Source: Pseudoalteromonas sp. DL-6
Lineage (GTDB): Bacteria; Pseudomonadota; Gammaproteobacteria; Enterobacterales; Alteromonadaceae
Length of the DNA stretch: 64,000 nucleotides
Direction: 5' to 3'
Assembly: GCF_004328665.1 (NCBI RefSeq)
Contig: NZ_CP019770.1
Span: forward strand, 2,728,001-2,792,000
The position numbers were made by a program, and so were the translations under genes. Under the pieces are notes generated by a model, which saw nothing but the letters and a program-made list of their open reading frames with translations, was not told where the DNA came from and ran no database searches. Below, piece after piece: positions 57,093-64,000 of the stretch; positions within the stretch are counted from its first letter, which is position 1, and every line of letters begins with the position of its first letter.

Positions 57093-57176
57093 CGCTTTTG
57101 GCGTTATGCGCATGTAAAGTAAATACATGAAAAATTAAAATACCCTAATGGGTTTCTAACAACAAAAGGGAAACGA

Positions 57177-59009
57177 ATGCGTAAACTTACTCTAATTGCT
57201 GCCACGGTAAGCGTGGCACTGCTTGCAGGTTGCCAACAAGCAACACAACAATCAACGCCTGCACCTGCGGTTCAAGCTCAACCTGTACAAAGTGAAATTG
57301 ATAAAGCGAATGCTTTTTTTGAAGACACTTTTGATCGTGATGTAATGAGCAGCCCAGTTTATCAAACCTACATGGGCATCAAAAAAGATTACGATAAATG
57401 GGATGACAACAGCGAAGAAAAAGCGCTTAAAGACTTGGCACAAACTAAAGCCGATTTGGTCACGCTCAACAGCATTGACCGTGCGCAATTAGATGCAGCT
57501 ACTCAAGTAAGTTATGATTTAAAAAAACAAGATTTAGAAGCTAGCATTGCTGATTTTAAATGGCGTTACCATAACTACCCAGTAAACCAAATGTTTGGTA
57601 CGCACTCTATGGTGCCGGCTTTTTTAATTAACCAGCATCAAATTAGCAACGTAAAAGAAGCAAACGATTATATTGCTCGTTTAAATGGCGTGCCGGGTGT
57701 ATTTGATCAACTTATTACCGGCTTAGAAATTCGCGCCGATAAAAACATCATCGCGCCTAAATTTGTATTTCCACACGTGATTGATTCAAGCAAAAACATC
57801 ATTAAAGGTGCGCCGTTTGAACAAGGTGAAGATTCTACGCTATTAGCTGACTTTAAACGTAAAGTAAATGCATTAGAAATCGACCAAGCTGAAAAAGATG
57901 CACTTATTAGTAAAGCGACTGATGCATTAAAAACAGCAGTTAAACCTGCTTACTCTAAGTTAATTAACTACATTGCACAGCTAGAAAAGCGTGCTGATGA
58001 CCGTGACGGTGCTTGGAAATTCCCTGATGGCGAAGCGTTTTACAATAACGCGCTTAAACGCACTACCACGACAGACCTTACAGCAAAAGAAATTCATGCC
58101 ATTGGCCTTGCCGAAGTGTCACGTATTCATGATGAAATGCGTGCCATCAAAGATAAAGTTGGCTTTGAGGGTGACTTAAACGCCTTTATGCAGTTTATGA
58201 AAACCGACAAGCAATTTTACCTTGCTAATACTGAAGCGGGTAAAGCGCAGTACCTAAGTGAAGCTAAAGGCTTAATTGATAACATGAAAACACGCTTAGA
58301 TGAGCTGTTTATTGTAAAGCCAAAAGCCGACATGATAGTAAAACGTGTTGAAGCTTTCCGTGAAAAAGCGGCGGGTAAAGCGTTTTATCAACAACCTGCG
58401 CCAGATGGTTCACGCCCAGGTATTTACTACGCCAACCTCTATGACATGGAAGCAATGCCAACTTACCAAATGGAAGCTCTCGCTTATCATGAGGGTATTC
58501 CGGGTCATCACATGCAAATTGCTATTTCACAAGAATTAGAAGGCGTGCCTAAGTTCCGTAAGTTTGGTGGTTACACAGCCTACATTGAAGGTTGGGGTTT
58601 ATACTCAGAGTTACTACCAAAAGAAATGGGCCTTTACGAAGACCCGTATTCAGATTTTGGTCGTTTAGCTATGGAGTTATGGCGCGCCTGTCGTCTAGTG
58701 GTTGATACCGGTATTCACGCAATGAAGTGGACTCGCCAAGAAGGTATTGATTACTACGTTAACAATACTCCTAACGCCACTTCTGACGGTGTGAAAATGG
58801 TTGAACGTCATATTGTAATGCCATCACAAGCAACGGCTTACAAAGTGGGTATGCTGAAAATTTTAGAACTACGTGAAGCAGCTAAAAAGCAGCTTGGCGA
58901 CAAGTTTGATATTCGTCAGTTCCACGACGTAGTGCTTAAAAATGGCCCTGTACCATTGAACGTACTAGAAAACTTTGTTGATGAGTGGGTTGCTAGCAAA
59001 CAAGCTTAA
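57177..59009 (+). CDS. DUF885 family lipoprotein, likely zinc metallopeptidase
   Basis: A 610-residue protein with a lipobox LLAGC (C19), so probably membrane-anchored. The DUF885 zinc site is AYHEGIPGHHMQIA (HExxH-like, about 440-453), followed by YIEGWGLYSELLPKEMGLYEDPYSDFGRLAMELWRACRLVVDTGIH. Such proteins are probable carboxypeptidase-like enzymes; the substrate is unknown. A Gln/Ala/Pro-rich linker follows the lipid cysteine. It lies 84 bases after hemW. Confidence 0.86.
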   Translation: MRKLTLIAATVSVALLAGCQQATQQSTPAPAVQAQPVQSEIDKANAFFEDTFDRDVMSSPVYQTYMGIKKDYDKWDDNSEEKALKDLAQTKADLVTLNSIDRAQLDAATQVSYDLKKQDLEASIADFKWRYHNYPVNQMFGTHSMVPAFLINQHQISNVKEANDYIARLNGVPGVFDQLITGLEIRADKNIIAPKFVFPHVIDSSKNIIKGAPFEQGEDSTLLADFKRKVNALEIDQAEKDALISKATDALKTAVKPAYSKLINYIAQLEKRADDRDGAWKFPDGEAFYNNALKRTTTTDLTAKEIHAIGLAEVSRIHDEMRAIKDKVGFEGDLNAFMQFMKTDKQFYLANTEAGKAQYLSEAKGLIDNMKTRLDELFIVKPKADMIVKRVEAFREKAAGKAFYQQPAPDGSRPGIYYANLYDMEAMPTYQMEALAYHEGIPGHHMQIAISQELEGVPKFRKFGGYTAYIEGWGLYSELLPKEMGLYEDPYSDFGRLAMELWRACRLVVDTGIHAMKWTRQEGIDYYVNNTPNATSDGVKMVERHIVMPSQATAYKVGMLKILELREAAKKQLGDKFDIRQFHDVVLKNGPVPLNVLENFVDEWVASKQA

Positions 59010-59033
59010 TTTTTAAGTATTTACTTAAAGGTA

Positions 59034-59060
59034 TAAAAGGTCGCAATTGCGGCCTTTTGT
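59034..59060 (+). terminator. Rho-independent terminator after the DUF885 gene
   Basis: AAAAGGTCGCAA, TTGCGGCCTTTTG; a perfect-ended stem with T-run 25 bases beyond the stop. Confidence 0.8.
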
Positions 59061-59113
59061 TTTATAAAGCAAAAAATTAAGCTAGGATAAAGTAGGTATT
59101 CAAGGAGAACAGA

Positions 59114-59773
59114 ATGGATCTAAGCATACAGCTACTCAATGCGCGTATTAAACAACAACAGTTTGATGAGCTTGATAACGACTTTAAAAAGCTCACTGAC
59201 GCACAACAAGTGATGCAGCTTAATTACCTGTTTGAGAGCGCGTTACGCATGAGTATTAAATACGATTTTATGCAAAACATTGCCGTGCGAATTTTAGCGA
59301 GCAATACGCCACCAGCGCTGTTTATTGAACAGCTAACCAGTTTAGATGCATTGAGCTTTTTTACCCCTGCGCTTAAATTAAATAAAGGCTTTATCAGTAC
59401 AGATAAGCACGGCAATAACGTGTTGCATAATGTGTTTAAGCACGCAGCGCCGAGCCAATTGCCTTTTAACTATGTTCGCTCGTTAATGTTATTTGAATCG
59501 AATGAAGAGTTACTGCATGCATTGGCGCAAACCAATCAGCACGGGCTGACTCCGGTGGCCAATTATATCGCTTATGCACATAAGCCCAACATACCGGTAA
59601 AACATGAGTTTTCTGCCTTACTGGCATTAATGGAAATAGAACAAAAACAAAATCCTACGGCAAAATTACAATTGCTTGAGGCATTAAAAAATAACCCCCC
59701 AAGCGACATAACCTTGCTGCTAAGCGCCGCTTATTTACAGCGCTCTACTGAGCAAATAGCGGCACTAGTCTGA
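59114..59773 (+). CDS. Hypothetical protein with ankyrin-like segments
   Basis: A 219-residue, mostly alpha-helical cytoplasmic protein I cannot assign to a family. Two stretches look like ankyrin-repeat turns: STDKHGNNVLHNVFKH (about 95-110) and QTNQHGLTPVANYIAYAH (about 139-156). No signal peptide or membrane segment. AAGGAG lies at good spacing before the ATG. Its end overlaps the convergent SIMPL gene by nine bases. Confidence 0.68.
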   Translation: MDLSIQLLNARIKQQQFDELDNDFKKLTDAQQVMQLNYLFESALRMSIKYDFMQNIAVRILASNTPPALFIEQLTSLDALSFFTPALKLNKGFISTDKHGNNVLHNVFKHAAPSQLPFNYVRSLMLFESNEELLHALAQTNQHGLTPVANYIAYAHKPNIPVKHEFSALLALMEIEQKQNPTAKLQLLEALKNNPPSDITLLLSAAYLQRSTEQIAALV

Positions 59774-60481
59774 TAAGTAATATTCTACGCTGGTAACCAC
59801 GCGAACATTTTTAATTTGCGGTGTGTTTGAATCCCGATCGCTAATGCTAAATTGCCCCTGGCGTGCGGTTTTAATTTTACCTAATAGGGAGTTTGAATCT
59901 TTCGCGAATTTATTTGCTACTTCACGGGCTTTTTCTGTGGCCTCTTGTACCATGGCAGGTTTTATATCGTTAAGCCCAGTAAATAGATATTCGATACGGG
60001 TTTGATAGTTATCTTGCACTATGGCTATATTTTGCTTAGCTAACTGGCTCACTTTACTCAGTGCGTTTTTAACTTTATCAGGGGCATTAGAGTACACAAT
60101 AATATTTGAGCTAATAACATACCTAAATTTTTGGTTGTCGTTCGCGTATTCACGCGCTTGCTTATCAATAATAGATTGAGTGCCTGTCGATATTTCTTCA
60201 TCGTCAAAGCCATGTAACTTTAAAAAGGCAATTACGGCATCGTTTTTTTGCTCAACTCGCTCAACTAGCTGCTCAAGGTTGTTATCGGCATCATTAAACT
60301 GCAGCGGCCAAATAACAGTATCAGCGACCACTTCACGCTCTGCTAAACCTTTTACCTGAACTGTACGCTCCATACCTTTAATATCAAGCGCGGCTCCTTT
60401 TATAATAAAGCCCAATGCAATTAAGCCGATGCTTAAACAAACTGCTGCCATAACAACGGTTACATTCGATATTTTATTCAC
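59765..60481 (-). CDS. SIMPL domain (DUF541) exported protein
   Basis: A 238-residue protein with an N-terminal hydrophobic segment (about 8-28; signal or anchor) and a SIMPL domain: RTVQVKGLAEREVVADTVIWPLQF, ATEKAREVANKFAKDSNSLLGKIKTARQGQFSI and a VTSVEYYLSD end. Periplasmic SIMPL proteins have been tied to oxidative stress and membrane organisation. The start is GTG with AGGAG seven bases upstream. Only 16 bases separate it from the repeat element, so its promoter probably lies in the element. Confidence 0.82.
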   Translation of the reverse strand: MNKISNVTVVMAAVCLSIGLIALGFIIKGAALDIKGMERTVQVKGLAEREVVADTVIWPLQFNDADNNLEQLVERVEQKNDAVIAFLKLHGFDDEEISTGTQSIIDKQAREYANDNQKFRYVISSNIIVYSNAPDKVKNALSKVSQLAKQNIAIVQDNYQTRIEYLFTGLNDIKPAMVQEATEKAREVANKFAKDSNSLLGKIKTARQGQFSISDRDSNTPQIKNVRVVTSVEYYLSD

Positions 60482-60497
60482 TTCACTCTCCTTGATT

Positions 60498-60809
60498 AGG
60501 GTCTGTTGACCTTTGCGGATTAAAACTTGTTCAAACTAGGGGCGATTTAATCGCGGCGCGAGGTTTGTAACCTATGGGCTAAGTAAAAACCGAGCAAAGC
60601 TTCCGCGTCCTGCTCACGCCCCTTACCTACATCCATGTAGGCAACAAAGAGTAAATCGCCCCTAGGCAGAACCCTTCGGGCAGCGCCTGTTTGGCATTTA
60701 TGCTGCGTTATCGCCTATTTATGGGGAATAACCACACCACATAGGCTCTGCCTTGCCTAAATACCAAACAGACTGCTGCAAGTTTAACCTTGAAAGGTCA
60801 ACAGACCCT
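60498..60809 (-). mobile_element. MITE-like repeat element, copy 4 (312 bp)
   Basis: The longest copy, in the opposite orientation to copies 1 and 2. Both 17-bp ends are intact and TA lies on each side. It carries an extra 47-nt segment (60595-60641, including palindrome CTACATCCATGTAG) missing from copies 1 and 2 and present in the relic at 50395. It occupies most of the 426-base gap between the SIMPL gene and the Pat-like gene. Confidence 0.85.
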
Positions 60810-60907
60810 AATATCAATAATAAGCATGTTCACGCTCGAAAAAACACATTAAACAGGTTACATTGAGGCAGTACAGAACGCAAAACTTAATCAGCCAAGG
60901 AAACGCA

Positions 60908-63574
60908 ATGAGTCTAAAACGTATTAGCCAGTTTTTTAACCCAAGCTCTGTCGCTGTTATTGGGGCATCAAACACCGCCACTCGTGCAGGTAATGTGGTT
61001 ATGCGAAACTTACTTCAAGGTGGCTTTAAAGGGCCAATTATGCCCGTTACACCCAATCATACAGCGGTGCATGGCGTGCTGGCTTATCCTAGTATTGAAG
61101 CCTTACCTAAAGTGCCTGATTTAGCGGTTATCTGTACCAATAAAAACACCTTAATGAAAATTATTGAGCAACTAGGAACGCTTGGCTGTCATAGCGCCAT
61201 TATTATTGCGGATGGCTTAACTACAGTTCAAAAACAGGCACTTAAAGAGAGCGCGGCGAAGCATAAAGTTACCCTACTTGGCTCAAATTGCTTGGGGTTA
61301 CTTATTCCGCATATAGGCTTAAACGCGAGTTTTTCGCACACCGTTGCCACGCCAGGTAAACTGGCTTTTGTGTCGCAATCAGCGGCTGTTTGTTCAACGA
61401 TTCTTGATTGGGCTAAAAATAAAGAAATTGGCTTTTCATACTTTGTATCTATGGGGGATTGTTTAGATATTGAGTTTGACGAAATACTCGACTTTTTAGG
61501 CCGTGATGCTAAAACCAAAGCTATCTTACTGTACATCGATAATATTAATGATATTCGCAGCTTTATTTCTGCGGCTCGTGCAGCCGCATTTTCTAAACCG
61601 GTTATTGCTATTAAAACCGGCAGAACCAGTGCAGGGGCTCTCGCTGCTGAAATACATACTGGCGGAAAACAAAGCTCCGATGCAGTATATGATGCCATGT
61701 TTCAACGCGCGGGGATGCTAAGAGTAAACGACTTACGTGAGCTTTTTGCCGCCACTCAAACCTTGGCCATGCATCCTAAGTTGCTGCAAGTAGAGCAACT
61801 TACCATATTAACCAATGGTGGCGGCCCTGGAGTAATGGCGGTTGATGAACTCATTCAAAGCTCTGGAAAACTGGCTCAGCTCAGTGATGAAACTCGCGAA
61901 GCACTCAATAAAGTGATCCCGCATTCAGACACTGCAGCCAATCCGGTTGATATATTTGGTGATTCGGCGCCAGTGCGTTACAAGCATGCGTTGGAAATAT
62001 TACTAAATGCTAAAGAAGTTAAAAACTTACTGATCATCCACACTCCATCGGCATTGGCCCCAAGTGAAAGTTACGCTCAGGTTATTGTTGAGGCGCTAAA
62101 TAAATTACCGAAAATGGCACGCCCCTATGTGATTACTAACTTTATGGGCGAAGATGCCGCCTTCGCAGCCAGACGCATCTGCGCTAATAATGCCATCCCT
62201 ACCTACCGCACCCCAGAAGGTGCGGTAGGTGCCTTTATGCACCTAGTAAGCTACCGTCGTAACCAAAAGCATTTAACTCAAACACCAGAATCAAATACTG
62301 ACGATGCCACTATTAATAAAGCGGCAGCGAAAGCGACTATAAAAGAGTTTTTAGCTGATGAGCAGCATTACTTATCGACCCATCAGGCGAGTCATATTTT
62401 AAGTAGTTACGGCATTGACTGTATTCAAACTGAAGTTGCCTACACTCCAACTGAGGCCAAAGAACAAGCAATAGAGCTAGGTTTTCCGGTGGCATTAAAG
62501 CTGATGAGTCCCAGTATTCCCTCTAAGTCTGAAGTCGGGGGTGTCGTACTAAACCTCAATGATGCGCAAGAGGTAGAACAAACCGCATTTGCCATGCTGT
62601 TAAGAATAAAAAACACCTACCCTGATGCCATTATAGATGGTTTTTCATTACAAAAAATGGCACCTCGAGCAGGCGCCAACGAGCTGCGTATAGCCATTAA
62701 AACCGAGCCTAATTTTGGCCCAGTTATTTTATTAGGTGAAGCTGGTACAGGGCTTGAATATGCACAGGCTGCAGTCGCTTTGCCACCATTGAATATGAAC
62801 CTAGCTAAATACTTAATTGCCGCTGCCCATGATAAAGGCGTGCTTAAAGATCGCGTGCTACCTGAAAAAGTTGATAAATATCGTTTGTGTTCACTACTAA
62901 CCCGAATTTCTCAATTAGTGGTTGATCAACCGGATATTACCTCATTAGAGCTTAATCCTATTTTAGCTAGTAATGGCCAGTTTTTAGTACTTGATGCCAC
63001 CATGAACTTGAGCCAATATCAAATTCAGGCACACCGAAAACGTTTATCTATTCGCCCTTACCCTATTGAGCTGGTTGAAACGGTTACCCTAAAAAATGAC
63101 ACCTTAGCAACGCTCAGACCAATTAAACCTGAAGATGAGCAAGCACATCAAGCGTTTGATCAGTCATTAACCAAAGAAGATAGGTATAAGCGCTTTTTTG
63201 GTGAGTTACCTCAGTTTAACCACGATCAACTCGCTAAAATGACACAAATTGATTACGACCGCGAAATGGCGTTTATTGTTACCCAAACACAAGACGAGCA
63301 ACAACAGACATTAGGGGTTTCGCGAGTGATTATGGATCCTGATAACTTACAAGCAGAGTTTGCTATTGTAGTACGTTCTGATTGCCAAGGGCTTGGGTTA
63401 GGCCGTATTTTAATGAATGCAGCAATTTCTCATTGTAAGCGCCAAGGGGTAAAAACCGTTGAGGGGATCACCCTCCCTGAAAACACCGGCATGATTGAGC
63501 TAGCTCGTAAACTCGGGTTTAAAATTAGTCGTGATTTTGAAGAAGGCAGTATCAACATGCTGCTCACATTGTAA
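60908..63574 (+). CDS. pat: Pat-type GNAT protein lysine acetyltransferase
   Basis: An 888-residue fusion of an acyl-CoA synthetase (NDP-forming)-like region and a GNAT domain, as in E. coli PatZ/YfiQ, which acetylates Acs and other metabolic enzymes. Order: CoA-binding FNPSSVAVIGASNTATRAGNVVMRN (about 10-34), CoA-ligase domain with SAAVCSTILDWA and ILTNGGGPGVMAVDE, ATP-grasp part (ALKLMSPSIPSKSEVGGV), and GNAT at about 745-888 (RSDCQGLGLGRILMNAAISH, the acetyl-CoA pyrophosphate loop). ATG 60908 has AAGGAAA upstream. Confidence 0.9.
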   Translation: MSLKRISQFFNPSSVAVIGASNTATRAGNVVMRNLLQGGFKGPIMPVTPNHTAVHGVLAYPSIEALPKVPDLAVICTNKNTLMKIIEQLGTLGCHSAIIIADGLTTVQKQALKESAAKHKVTLLGSNCLGLLIPHIGLNASFSHTVATPGKLAFVSQSAAVCSTILDWAKNKEIGFSYFVSMGDCLDIEFDEILDFLGRDAKTKAILLYIDNINDIRSFISAARAAAFSKPVIAIKTGRTSAGALAAEIHTGGKQSSDAVYDAMFQRAGMLRVNDLRELFAATQTLAMHPKLLQVEQLTILTNGGGPGVMAVDELIQSSGKLAQLSDETREALNKVIPHSDTAANPVDIFGDSAPVRYKHALEILLNAKEVKNLLIIHTPSALAPSESYAQVIVEALNKLPKMARPYVITNFMGEDAAFAARRICANNAIPTYRTPEGAVGAFMHLVSYRRNQKHLTQTPESNTDDATINKAAAKATIKEFLADEQHYLSTHQASHILSSYGIDCIQTEVAYTPTEAKEQAIELGFPVALKLMSPSIPSKSEVGGVVLNLNDAQEVEQTAFAMLLRIKNTYPDAIIDGFSLQKMAPRAGANELRIAIKTEPNFGPVILLGEAGTGLEYAQAAVALPPLNMNLAKYLIAAAHDKGVLKDRVLPEKVDKYRLCSLLTRISQLVVDQPDITSLELNPILASNGQFLVLDATMNLSQYQIQAHRKRLSIRPYPIELVETVTLKNDTLATLRPIKPEDEQAHQAFDQSLTKEDRYKRFFGELPQFNHDQLAKMTQIDYDREMAFIVTQTQDEQQQTLGVSRVIMDPDNLQAEFAIVVRSDCQGLGLGRILMNAAISHCKRQGVKTVEGITLPENTGMIELARKLGFKISRDFEEGSINMLLTL

Positions 63575-63582
63575 TAATTATT

Positions 63583-64000
63583 ATGCAAAAACTCAGACAA
63601 ACCATTAATCAAGTATTTGAAGCGTCAGGAAAGTACCAACGGGCCGGTCATTTTTTAGATGCCCTACTAATCACTATTATTATGATAAATGTAGTGGCCA
63701 TCGTACTCGAATCAGTTCACAGCATTGCTACCGCATACTATAACGAGTTTTTGATGTTAGAACTGGTATCGGTTGCCATATTTAGTGCTGAATACCTCAT
63801 ACGTGCTTGGACCTGTGTAGATAGAGTAAAGTATGCCTCTATGAATTGCTCCAATACGCAAAAGCGGATCCGCTATATTTTTTCACCACTAGCTATCATC
63901 GATTTAATCGCCATTTTGCCAAGCTTGTTAATGTTTTTCTTTGCTTTAGACTTACGTTTTTTACGCGTACTACGTTTATTACGCGTATTTAAACTGACTC
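63583..64000 (+). CDS. Voltage-gated ion channel (N-terminal part, cut by window end)
   Basis: The first 139 residues of an ion-channel protein: a hydrophobic S1 (FLDALLITIIMINVVAIVLES), an S2 region (VSVAIFSAEYLIRAW), S3 (LAIIDLIAILPSLLMFFFAL) and an S4 with regularly spaced arginines (LRFLRVLRLLRVFKL). This is the layout of a voltage-sensing domain of the KCh/NaChBac type; the pore lies past the edge, so ion selectivity is unknown. It starts only 8 bases after the pat stop and may be cotranscribed. Confidence 0.8.
   Translation, partial: MQKLRQTINQVFEASGKYQRAGHFLDALLITIIMINVVAIVLESVHSIATAYYNEFLMLELVSVAIFSAEYLIRAWTCVDRVKYASMNCSNTQKRIRYIFSPLAIIDLIAILPSLLMFFFALDLRFLRVLRLLRVFKLT

Noticed and set aside
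57090..57108. ATAACGC/GCGTTAT hairpin after hemW as a terminator
   Set aside because: The stem is short and no T-run follows, so it is too weak to list as a terminator.
61228..61698. A 156-codon minus-strand frame inside pat
   Set aside because: It is antisense to the well-conserved CoA-ligase part of the Pat-like protein and lacks a start site signal.

Overview
The window is chromosomal DNA from a marine gammaproteobacterium of the Alteromonadales, most probably Pseudoalteromonas. This rests on the low G+C by eye, the protein sequences, and many E. coli/Vibrio-type gene neighbourhoods in a form typical of that group (fldB/xerD/dsbC/recJ; trmN6-srmB; hdfR-maoP; rarD-yigI-recQ; parE-yqiA-cpdA-yqiB-nudF-tolC; rsmE-gshB-yqgE-ruvX; pilU-pilT/yggS-proC-yggT-rdgB-hemW). 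No rRNA, tRNA, CRISPR array, prophage or transposase gene was seen. Both ends cut genes: recJ on the left and a voltage-gated ion channel on the right.

Layout. 1-5.3 kb holds recombination, redox and RNA housekeeping genes (recJ, dsbC, xerD, fldB, trmN6, srmB). 5.4-10.7 kb holds a BON protein, an MscS channel, an AT-rich unknown secreted protein bracketed by a 30-nt direct repeat, yaaA, talB and a DUF3545 gene. 10.7-16.4 kb is a tightly coupled minus-strand cobalamin operon (btuD-btuC-cobQ-cobO-btuF, with ung as last cistron) behind a recognisable cobalamin riboswitch. 16.4-26.4 kb holds a porin, hdfR/maoP, a double-receiver diguanylate cyclase, rarD-yigI, recQ, an Omp85-type barrel and a minimal MscS protein. 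26.4-31.2 kb holds a rimB-like/rimK/deacylase operon, zntB, rraB and plsC. 31.4-39.2 kb is a minus-strand run from nudF to parC with a sorbosone-dehydrogenase-like gene between parE and parC. 39.4-49 kb holds tolC, an LpxL-type acyltransferase, glnE, a DUF350 membrane protein, rsmE and gshB. 49-64 kb holds yqgE, ruvX, pilTU, yggS-proC-yggT-rdgB-hemW, a DUF885 lipoprotein, a SIMPL protein, a Pat-type protein acetyltransferase and the partial channel.

The most unusual structure is a family of non-coding, MITE-like elements with 17-bp terminal inverted repeats (AGGGTCTGTTGACCTTT), apparently inserted at TA. There are two 266-bp copies, one 312-bp copy, one 101-bp internally deleted copy and two relics. 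They sit at gene ends, in places contribute part of a stop codon, and leave so little space before two genes (the lpxL-like gene and the SIMPL gene) that those promoters probably lie in or beyond the element. Two direct copies bracket the lipid A acyltransferase and its neighbour. The other main regulatory structure is the cobalamin riboswitch with an 8-bp inverted repeat that covers the btuD start codon.
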